Made by a program: the position numbers and the translations under genes
Notes under the pieces: model-generated
Seen by the model: only the letters and a program-made list of their open reading frames with translations
What the model was told of the DNA's origin: nothing
Databases searched by the model: none
Part shown: positions 6,960 through 11,845 of the stretch, piece by piece
Layout: each line of letters begins with the position of its first letter
How positions within the stretch are numbered: the first letter of the stretch is position 1
Assembly: GCA_016882345.1 (NCBI GenBank)
Contig: VGQR01000036.1
Location: 1 to 11,845, forward strand
Length of the DNA stretch: 11,845 nucleotides
Direction: 5' to 3'
DNA from: Cyanobacteria bacterium K_DeepCast_35m_m2_023
GTDB taxonomy: Bacteria > Cyanobacteriota > Cyanobacteriia > PCC-6307 > Cyanobiaceae

Positions 6960-8192
6960 ATGACCGCCGCCCTGGTGAGCCCCCAAGCCCCCTTGGCCGA
7001 CTGGGCCGCTACTCCGCGTTACGACACCCAGCTCAAACGCCGCAAGACCCGCAGCGTGCGCGTGGGTGATGTATGGATCGGCAGCGACCACCCGGTGGTG
7101 GTGCAGTCGATGATCAACGAAGACACCCTCGACATCGAAGGTGCCACCGCCGGCATCCGCCGCCTGCACGAGGCGGGCTGCGAGATCGTGCGCGTCACCG
7201 TGCCCTCGTTGGCCCATGCCAAGGCCATGGGCCAGATCCGCCAGCGCTTGATCGACACCTACCAGCCGGTGCCCCTGGTGGCCGATGTGCACCACAACGG
7301 CATGAAGATCGCCCTCGAGGTGGCCCAGCACGTCGACAAGGTGCGCATCAACCCGGGCCTGTTCGTATTCGACAAGCCCGACCCCAACCGCACGGAATTC
7401 TCGGAGGCCGAGATCGCCGCGATCGGGCTGCGCATCGAGGAGACCTTTGCACCGCTGGTCCAGCTGCTCAAGCAGCAGGACAAGGCCCTGCGCATCGGCG
7501 TCAACCACGGCTCGCTGGCCGAGCGCATGCTGTTTCGCTACGGCGACACGCCCCTGGGCATGGTCGAAAGCGCGATGGAGTTCATCCGCATCTGCGACCG
7601 CCTCGACTTCCACAACATTGTGGTGTCGATGAAGGCCTCGCGCGCCCCCGTGATGATGGCGGCCTACCGGATGATGGCCGACCGCATGGACGCCGAGGGG
7701 TTCCATTACCCCCTGCATCTGGGCGTCACCGAGGCCGGCGACGGCGACTACGGCCGGGTCAAGAGCACCGCCGGCATCGCGCCGCTGCTGGCCGAGGGCA
7801 TCGGCGACACGATCCGGGTCTCCCTCACCGAGGCTCCCGAAAAGGAAATCCCTGTCTGCTACTCGATTTTGCAGGCCCTGGGACTGCGCAAGACGATGGT
7901 TGAGTACGTGGCCTGCCCCAGCTGCGGCCGCACCCTGTTCAACCTTGAGGAGGTCTTGCATCAGGTTCGCAGCGCCACCGCCCACCTGACGGGTCTCGAC
8001 ATCGCCGTTATGGGTTGCATTGTCAATGGCCCTGGCGAAATGGCTGATGCCGACTACGGCTATGTGGGCAAGACCCCAGGCGTGATCTCGCTCTACCGAG
8101 GTCGCGACGAGATTCGCCGCGTTCCCGAGGCCGACGGTGTCGATGCCCTGATCCAGCTGATCAAGGACGATGGCCGCTGGCTCGATCCCTGA
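6960..8192 (+). CDS. ispG: 4-hydroxy-3-methylbut-2-enyl-diphosphate synthase (IspG/GcpE)
   Basis: The 410-residue iron-sulfur enzyme converts MEcPP to HMBPP, the penultimate step of the MEP isoprenoid pathway that supplies chlorophyll phytyl chains, carotenoids and quinones. The N-terminal TIM-barrel part spans about 25-300, with [15 protein letters not shown] (48-62), LVADVHHNG (106-114) and [13 protein letters not shown] (178-190). The C-terminal domain holds cluster ligands Cys319 and Cys322 (ACPSCGR), Cys353 (GCIVNGPGE) and conserved Glu360. The NHGSL and LDFHN..VSMKAS segments are of the plant/cyanobacterial type, which takes electrons from ferredoxin. Length is normal for the family, and the ATG at 6960 is the only sensible start. 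It sits between the glycosylase gene and the S41 protease gene in one direction. Confidence 0.97.
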   Translation: MTAALVSPQAPLADWAATPRYDTQLKRRKTRSVRVGDVWIGSDHPVVVQSMINEDTLDIEGATAGIRRLHEAGCEIVRVTVPSLAHAKAMGQIRQRLIDTYQPVPLVADVHHNGMKIALEVAQHVDKVRINPGLFVFDKPDPNRTEFSEAEIAAIGLRIEETFAPLVQLLKQQDKALRIGVNHGSLAERMLFRYGDTPLGMVESAMEFIRICDRLDFHNIVVSMKASRAPVMMAAYRMMADRMDAEGFHYPLHLGVTEAGDGDYGRVKSTAGIAPLLAEGIGDTIRVSLTEAPEKEIPVCYSILQALGLRKTMVEYVACPSCGRTLFNLEEVLHQVRSATAHLTGLDIAVMGCIVNGPGEMADADYGYVGKTPGVISLYRGRDEIRRVPEADGVDALIQLIKDDGRWLDP

Positions 8193-8240
8193 GGCGAGAT
8201 CTGCCGCTAGCTTGAAACCAGACGTTTTCGGTTCGTGCTG

Positions 8241-9587
8241 ATGGCCGGCAAGAGGTCAGTGCTGGTGATGGTTGGCCTGAGCGCCTGTGCCGCCACGGCT
8301 GTCCTGGCCAACGAGGTGGTCACGGCACCGGTGGGCGGGGTCCGCATCAGCGACAGCCCCAAGGAGGTCATTGATCAGACCTGGCAGATCGTCTTTCGCG
8401 ATTACCTCGACACCACTGGCAAATACACAGCTGACCGTTGGCGCAACCTGCGCCGGGATGTCCTGGCCAAGAGCTATGGCAGCTCCAAAGAGGCCTACGA
8501 CGCGATTCGCGGCATGCTCGGCAGCCTCGATGACCCCTACACGCGCTTTCTCGATCCGCGTGAGTTCAAGGAGATGCAGATCGACACCTCCGGGGAACTC
8601 TCCGGTGTCGGCATCCAGCTGAGTCTCGACAAGGACACCAAGGAGCTGGTCGTGGTCTCACCGATCGAAGGCTCCCCAGCCTCCCGCGCAGGGGTGCAGC
8701 CCAAAGATGTGATCACGGCCATCGACGGCAAGAGCACCAAGGGCATGAGCACCGAAGATGCGGTCAAACTGATCCGCGGCCAGGCGGGCACGGCGGTCAA
8801 GCTCAGCTTGCGGCGCAAGGGCCAGCCGGTGGAGCTGTCCTTGACCCGTGAGCGGATTGAGCTGCACGCTGTCGACCATCAGATCAACACCACTCCCGAC
8901 GGTCTCAAGGTCGGTTACATCCGCCTCAAGCAGTTCAACGCCAACGCCACCAAAGATATGCGGGCTACGTTGAAGGACCTGGAGGGCAAGGTCGATGGTT
9001 ACGTTCTCGATCTGCGCAGCAATCCCGGCGGCCTGCTGATGGCCAGCATTGACATTGCGCGCCAGTGGCTCAACGAGGGCACCATCGTCTCGACCAAGAC
9101 CCGTGACGGCATCACCGATGTCAAAAAGGCCAATGGTCGCGCGCTCACCAACAAGCCCCTGGTGATCCTGGTCAACGAGGGTTCGGCCAGCGCCAGTGAG
9201 ATTCTTTCGGGGGCCTTGCAGGACAACAACAGAGCCGTTCTGGTGGGCCAGAAGACCTTTGGCAAAGGCTTGGTCCAGTCGGTGCGTGGACTGTCCGACG
9301 GCTCAGGCATGACCGTCACCATCGCCAAATATCTGACACCCAGCGGCCGCGACATCCACAAGCACGGCATCTCCCCGGATGTGTCAGCCAAGATGGGCGA
9401 TCGTGAGGCACAACGCCTGCGTCTTGAAGACCTGGGCACCCGCAAGGACAGCCAGTACCGCGTCGCCGAAACGACCCTAGTCAAACGGGTGCGTGGCGCC
9501 GGAACGGTCGAGAAGGCTTACAAACCCGGGTCGGCCAACGTGTCTGCGGCAACCTCATTGCCTGTCTCCCCCAACCCCTCACCCTGA
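8241..9587 (+). CDS. S41 carboxyl-terminal processing protease (Ctp family)
   Basis: The 448-residue exported serine protease cleaves proteins near their C-termini in the periplasm or thylakoid lumen. Numbering from ATG 8241: signal peptide 1-24 (cleavage near VLA/NE); PDZ domain about 117-204 for substrate tail recognition, including SGVGIQL (121-127) and GSPASRAGVQPKDVI (144-158); and the protease core with GYVLDLRSNPGG (253-264). The catalytic dyad is Ser317 in EGSASASEI and Lys342 in KTFGKGLVQ, 25 residues apart as in known members. GTG (8235) two codons upstream could also start it. Cyanobacteria usually carry several paralogues; CtpA matures the D1 protein of photosystem II, but I cannot assign this one to CtpA, CtpB or CtpC. 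The tail after about residue 425 is Ala/Pro/Ser-rich and its last codons lie inside the terminator hairpin. Confidence 0.93.
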   Translation: MAGKRSVLVMVGLSACAATAVLANEVVTAPVGGVRISDSPKEVIDQTWQIVFRDYLDTTGKYTADRWRNLRRDVLAKSYGSSKEAYDAIRGMLGSLDDPYTRFLDPREFKEMQIDTSGELSGVGIQLSLDKDTKELVVVSPIEGSPASRAGVQPKDVITAIDGKSTKGMSTEDAVKLIRGQAGTAVKLSLRRKGQPVELSLTRERIELHAVDHQINTTPDGLKVGYIRLKQFNANATKDMRATLKDLEGKVDGYVLDLRSNPGGLLMASIDIARQWLNEGTIVSTKTRDGITDVKKANGRALTNKPLVILVNEGSASASEILSGALQDNNRAVLVGQKTFGKGLVQSVRGLSDGSGMTVTIAKYLTPSGRDIHKHGISPDVSAKMGDREAQRLRLEDLGTRKDSQYRVAETTLVKRVRGAGTVEKAYKPGSANVSAATSLPVSPNPSP

Positions 9588-9603
9588 GTTCGGGGTTGGG
9601 GGA
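9567..9603. terminator. Bidirectional hairpin terminator between the Ctp gene and the DUF3598-like gene
   Basis: A perfect 12-bp stem is formed by TCCCCCAACCCC (9567-9578) and GGGGTTGGGGGA (9592-9603), with a 13-base loop. The protease stop codon TGA (9585-9587) lies within the loop, and the convergent gene's stop (9611-9609) is only six bases beyond the right arm, so one hairpin can serve both genes. No T-run follows on either strand, so it differs from a classical intrinsic terminator. Confidence 0.65.
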
Positions 9604-9608
9604 CAGCC

Positions 9609-10250
9609 TCATCTAGAGGCGATCGGGGTCAGGGGCACCAGCAGTCCGTAGGCGTCGTACCGCCGTTCGAGGCAGAGGGTCACGCCAGGCTCTGGCTGCC
9701 AATCGAGTCTGACGCCCTCGGCTGCACCGACGCTGCGGTTGCCCATGGTGATCACCTGGATGGTCACCGGATTCGCCACAGTCCACTGCCTGCGCTGTTG
9801 GTCCACAGCCTGCGCTGACAGCTGCAACGCAGCAGGGGGGGCTTGGTCCGACAAACCGGGTCTGGCTTCGCAGACCAGCACCAGGGACTCCAGGCCCGTG
9901 GTGTTGTGCCTGGCCACGATCCGCCGCCGCCGCTCACCCCAGACCAGGCACAGCTCGCAGACCCATGACCAGGCCCCGATGCGATCCGGCCCCAGGCTCC
10001 AATGGCCTTCGGGGCTAATCTGCATCTCGGCAGGTGGCTCGGCAAATTGCATCGAGCGCACGTTGCCGCTGTTGCGGTTGGTCAGGTCGGCATGAACCAT
10101 GCCTTCGCGATCGGCCACAGCCAGGTGGCTGGCGAAGCGTTCCACTTCGCAGCCCCTTGCATCGAGGCGAACAAAGCAGCCGTCCCAAATGCCTGCGTTG
10201 AGTGGAGGCAGGCGAGCACGACGAGAGGCTGGTTCGCCCATGGCAAGCAT
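9609..10250 (-). CDS. DUF3598-like calycin-fold protein (hypothetical)
   Basis: This is a 213-residue soluble protein with no signal peptide or membrane segment. Near the start, LNAGIWDGCFVRLDARGCEVERF (17-39 counting from ATG 10250) resembles the W-x-G-x-F opening strand of cyanobacterial DUF3598 and related lipocalin-like proteins. The later segments WVCELCLVWGERRRRIVARH (96-115) and LERRYDAYGLLVPLT (194-208) resemble the Arg-rich C-terminal barrel strands. The assignment is by recalled pattern and is moderate. GTG 10253, ATG 10250 and ATG 10241 are all possible starts within 12 bases. Some calycins in cyanobacteria bind bilins or other pigments; nothing here proves such a role. It converges on the Ctp gene and diverges from the DUF6737-like gene across a palindrome-rich spacer. 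Confidence 0.62.
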   Translation of the reverse strand: MLAMGEPASRRARLPPLNAGIWDGCFVRLDARGCEVERFASHLAVADREGMVHADLTNRNSGNVRSMQFAEPPAEMQISPEGHWSLGPDRIGAWSWVCELCLVWGERRRRIVARHNTTGLESLVLVCEARPGLSDQAPPAALQLSAQAVDQQRRQWTVANPVTIQVITMGNRSVGAAEGVRLDWQPEPGVTLCLERRYDAYGLLVPLTPIASR

Positions 10251-10277
10251 CACTGGATCACAATCGTCAAGGTTGGT

Positions 10278-10352
10278 CGATCAGCGGGGTTGGCTGATCG
10301 GCGCGCATCAGCTGATCTGCGCGCCTCAATCGATGGATTGTGCATGTGCACA
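10278..10352. promoter_or_regulatory. Cluster of palindromes in the divergent spacer (operator candidate)
   Basis: Within 75 bases there are four inverted repeats. (1) CGATCAGC (10278-10285) and GCTGATCG (10293-10300), 7-base spacer. (2) GGCGCGCA (10300-10307) and TGCGCGCC (10318-10325), enclosing the palindrome ATCAGCTGAT (10307-10316). (3) CAATC (10327-10331) and GATTG (10336-10340). (4) TGTGCA (10339-10344) and TGCACA (10347-10352). The half-site GCTGATC appears twice forward (10293, 10311) and, in full or 6/7, twice reversed (10279, 10307). A direct repeat GGTTGGYYGATC (10271, 10288) lies 17 bases apart. It sits between two divergent genes, so a shared operator for a dimeric regulator is the natural reading; RNA hairpins in a leader are the alternative. 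Confidence 0.55.
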
Positions 10353-10363
10353 CTGCTCCGACA

Positions 10364-10630
10364 ATGACTGCCATGGATCAACCGTCTCGCTCTCTCTGGC
10401 AAAGCAAGCCGTGGTGGTGCCAGCCCTGGACCATCGTGGCGAGCGGAATGGTAGCCATTGCCATCAGCTGGCTGCTGTTGCACCTCTGGTGGCTCACGAC
10501 CCTGGTGCTCGGGGCGGTGTTCCTCTGGTGGACGCTGTTTTTATGGCTGGTGCCTAGGGCCTATGAACAGGCGTTGGACAGCCAGGCGTTGGGGGTGGCA
10601 GCGGAGGGCGGCGAGCAGAAGCAAAGCTGA
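10364..10630 (+). CDS. DUF6737-like small two-helix membrane protein
   Basis: An 88-residue protein (from ATG 10364; 85 from ATG 10373; GTG starts at 10340 and 10346 are less likely because they fall in the palindrome cluster). After a short polar start comes the Trp-rich segment SLWQSKPWWCQPWTIV (10-25), then two hydrophobic helices (about 22-40 and 42-65), the second Trp/Leu-rich and ending WLVPRAYEQ. A polar tail finishes the chain. A KPWWCQPWS/T segment before two helices is what I recall for the uncharacterised cyanobacterial family DUF6737; function unknown. The positive-inside pattern would place both termini in the cytoplasm. It diverges from the DUF3598-like gene and converges on the 58-residue protein gene 34 bases away. 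Confidence 0.75.
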   Translation: MTAMDQPSRSLWQSKPWWCQPWTIVASGMVAIAISWLLLHLWWLTTLVLGAVFLWWTLFLWLVPRAYEQALDSQALGVAAEGGEQKQS

Positions 10631-10645
10631 CGCCGAGCCAATGCC

Positions 10646-10676
10646 AAAAACCCAGGGGGGAGCCTCAGGCTGCCCC
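10646..10676 (-). terminator. Intrinsic terminator of the 58-residue membrane-protein gene
   Basis: Read on the minus strand, a hairpin pairs 10673-10676 with 10656-10659 and 10668-10671 with 10661-10664, with one G-G mismatch and a 3-base loop that coincides with the stop codon (10667-10665). Six bases after the stem comes a run of five T (10650-10646). It lies in the 34-base gap between convergent genes; plus-strand transcripts of the DUF6737-like gene would see the hairpin without a T-run. Confidence 0.55.
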
Positions 10677-10841
10677 GGCAACGGGTTGCATCAGGCCACC
10701 ACCGGGTGATGAATCGTCATCGTCATTTTCGTTGCTGCCCTGCATCACGGCATAAAGACCGAGAGCTGCGAGGCTGAACAACGCCGAGACTAGCCCAAAT
10801 CCACTGCCCATCCCGGTGCCGAGCTCGATCACCTCACCCAT
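10665..10841 (-). CDS. Small acidic single-helix membrane protein (58 residues), unknown function
   Basis: Starting at ATG 10841, the 58 residues read as a short N-terminus (MGEVIELGTGMGSG), one hydrophobic helix (GFGLVSALFSLAALGLYAVM, 15-34), an acidic linker with four consecutive Asp (QGSNENDDDDSS, 35-46) and a small-residue tail (PGGGLMQPVAGAA). The open frame continues upstream to a GTG at 11003, but that part differs in character and an AT-rich promoter-like stretch lies just upstream of 10841, so the short form is preferred. An intrinsic terminator overlaps the stop codon. Its size and one-helix layout resemble the many small accessory proteins of cyanobacterial thylakoid complexes, but I do not recognise the family. 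It has no homologous neighbour in the window. Confidence 0.6.
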   Translation of the reverse strand: MGEVIELGTGMGSGFGLVSALFSLAALGLYAVMQGSNENDDDDSSPGGGLMQPVAGAA

Positions 10842-11075
10842 TGGGAATACGTTACAGAACTTCTCAGATTTTAACGGATTTTTTCGGGACATGTTCGTCT
10901 GTGTCGCGGCACCGGGGATCTGGGCGGCCATCAGCGCGAGCCAGCCCTTGAGCTCCTTGAGCTGCTTGTCGGCGGGCAACACCCCTAGGCCCCGGGCCAG
11001 CACCTTGGCGGTGGTGTCGTTGCCGACCCTGGCGCTTGGGATGAACTGTCCTCGTCATACGGTCTGAATGCGCAT
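10842..11075 (-). pseudogene. Probable gene relic: open frame interrupted by an in-frame TGA
   Basis: An ATG at 11075 opens MRIQTV and then meets TGA (11057-11055). The same frame continues without further stops: RGQFIPSARVGND, then AKVLARGLGVLPADKQLKEL, GWLALMAAQIPGAATQTN, and on into the 58-residue protein. The continued part has protein-like composition and a possible helix rich in Leu/Lys, but no family I can name. The start MRIQTV...RGQFIP slightly recalls AbrB/MazE-type antitoxins; the match is too short to trust. A shorter real protein could begin at GTG 11003. Reading this as a decayed gene is inference from the stop, the lack of a good start and the orphan position next to an accessory-type ATPase gene. 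TGA recoding as selenocysteine is very unlikely because no recoding machinery or hairpin evidence is seen. Confidence 0.35.
10868..10873 (-). promoter_or_regulatory. Candidate -10 element (TAAAAT) for the 58-residue protein gene
   Basis: TAAAAT on the minus strand lies 26 bases upstream of the ATG at 10841, in one of the few AT-rich patches of the window (10842-10890). No good -35 hexamer is seen about 17 bases further upstream. It supports the short start for the downstream gene more than it proves a promoter. Confidence 0.3.
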
Positions 11076-11116
11076 AAACTGACCTTCTAGAAAGAACAGC
11101 TAGAGATTGTTCGCTG

Positions 11117-11845
11117 ATGAATTGGCTGCTGGAGCAGAAGCTGACGGATGCGATCGAGCGGCCTTTGCCTGCTCTGACAGCCCGTGATGTCTGGTGGCCG
11201 CACCTGCCTGGTAAGGCGGTGGCGGTGCTTGGCATGCGCCGCAGCGGCAAAACCTGTCTGCTCTGGCAGCAGGTGCACGTGGGCCTGGCCGCTGGCTTGC
11301 CCCGTTCGGCGCTGCCGCTGGTGTCGTTTGACGACGAACGACTGGCGGGCTGCGGCCCTGAACTGCTCGATCAGTTGCTGCAGTGTTGGTTTGCCATGGC
11401 GCCCGAGTGGCGATCGCCGCCAGTGGACCAGCGGGCCTGCCTGTTTCTCGATGAAATCCAGCTGATCGCCGGTTGGGAAAGTTTTGTGCGTCGCGTGATC
11501 GATAGCGAACCGATCGATGTGGTGATCACAGGCTCCTCGGCCCAGATGCTCTCAACTGAAATCGCCTCGAGCATGCGCGGCCGGGCCCTGGCTTGCACGG
11601 TGTATCCCTTCAGTTTCCGGGAGGTGCTGCGTCATCAGGGACTGGAGCCAGAGCCAGGGCAGCGGCTTAGTTCAGCCCAACGCTCCCTGTTGCAGCAGGC
11701 TCTGCTGAGTTATCTGACAGTGGGCGGTTTTCCGGAGGCCCAGGGGTTGGAGGCGCGATTCCGCGCCCATTTGCTGGCCGGCTATGTGGACAGCACGGTG
11801 CTGCGCGATGTGATCGAGCGGCACAACGTGAGCCAGCCCGTGGCC
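11117..11845 (+). CDS. AAA ATPase with DUF4143-type architecture, 3'-truncated by the window
   Basis: The frame from ATG 11117 is open to the window end (243 residues seen; family members are usually near 400). Visible in order: Walker A GMRRSGKT (39-46) with the G-x-R-R-x-G-K-T form of this family; Walker B LFLDEIQ (109-115); a sensor segment VVITGSSAQML (135-145); SMRGRALACTVYPFSFREVL (152-171) with the conserved GR and P-F-S-F-x-E; GGFPEA (203-208); and YVDSTVLRDVIERHNV (223-238), the start of the DUF4143 part. The remaining winged-helix or nuclease-like C-terminus lies outside. These ATPases are widespread, patchily distributed and functionally unresolved; some are discussed with toxin-antitoxin or defence genes. 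No in-frame start lies upstream before a stop at 11075-11077. The 41-base leader back to the relic's start shows TCTAG (11086-11090) and CTAGA (11100-11104) as a short inverted repeat. Confidence 0.9.
   Translation, partial: MNWLLEQKLTDAIERPLPALTARDVWWPHLPGKAVAVLGMRRSGKTCLLWQQVHVGLAAGLPRSALPLVSFDDERLAGCGPELLDQLLQCWFAMAPEWRSPPVDQRACLFLDEIQLIAGWESFVRRVIDSEPIDVVITGSSAQMLSTEIASSMRGRALACTVYPFSFREVLRHQGLEPEPGQRLSSAQRSLLQQALLSYLTVGGFPEAQGLEARFRAHLLAGYVDSTVLRDVIERHNVSQPVA
11410..11417. repeat. HIP1 octamer GCGATCGC
   Basis: Copy inside the AAA ATPase gene. Its presence there suggests this gene has lived in a HIP1-rich genome for some time, or came from a relative with the same bias. Confidence 0.8.

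Noticed and set aside
8193..8240. Promoter for the Ctp gene (TTGAAA at 8212-8217)
   Set aside because: No -10 hexamer at suitable spacing before the start codon; read-through from ispG explains expression equally well.
11055..11057. TGA as a selenocysteine codon, prompted by the possible selenate importer
   Set aside because: No selenocysteine insertion genes or insertion-element hairpin are visible, the upstream peptide is only six residues, and the frame matches no known selenoprotein.
1..11845. CRISPR arrays, tRNA/rRNA genes, insertion sequences or attachment sites
   Set aside because: No regularly spaced repeats, tRNA-like cloverleaf, transposase or integrase frame, or flanking duplications were seen on either strand.

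Overview
The window looks like chromosome from a GC-rich unicellular cyanobacterium, most likely of the Synechococcus/Cyanobium group. This rests on several cyanobacterial families (DUF92/VTE6-like, a SigF-like sigma fragment, DUF3598-like, DUF6737-like), an IspG with plant/cyanobacterial sequence features, five copies of the cyanobacterial HIP1 octamer GCGATCGC, and very high GC that opens long antisense frames opposite almost every gene. The taxonomic call is inference from families and composition; no rRNA or marker gene is present.

Layout. Positions 1-219 (+) hold the C-terminus of a DUF92 membrane protein, converging with a 4-base overlap on a short sigma-70-type protein (216-845, -) that lacks region 4. 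Minus-strand genes then run leftward from about 6.2 kb: a class I aminotransferase (aspC-like), then a tightly packed ABC importer of the PhnD/PhnC/PhnE superfamily (4887-1650), then an SGNH/GDSL hydrolase (1633-953) 16 bases downstream. The importer genes overlap by 4 bases at both junctions (ATGA, TTGA), and both phnE and the hydrolase appear to begin with TTG. The binding protein resembles the PhnD-like subgroup named either phosphonate/phosphite or putative selenate, so the substrate is open.

Divergently, from 6297, lie a family-4 iron-sulfur uracil-DNA glycosylase, ispG (MEP isoprenoid pathway) and an S41 carboxyl-terminal processing protease. A strong hairpin ends this run, with the protease stop codon inside its loop. 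A DUF3598-like calycin (-) and a DUF6737-like two-helix membrane protein (+) then diverge from a 110-base spacer packed with nested palindromes (10278-10352). A 58-residue acidic single-helix membrane protein (10841-10665, -) follows with its own intrinsic terminator. Upstream of it is a 234-base stretch with a broken reading frame, probably a gene relic. The window closes inside a DUF4143-type AAA ATPase, the only clearly accessory-type gene.

Most of the window is ordinary core genome: DNA repair, isoprenoid synthesis, periplasmic proteolysis, amino-acid metabolism. The parts deserving a second look are the importer-hydrolase unit and its substrate, the region-4-less sigma factor, the palindrome cluster, and the relic/small protein/AAA ATPase end. 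I do not see convincing evidence for a wholly new defence or mobile system.
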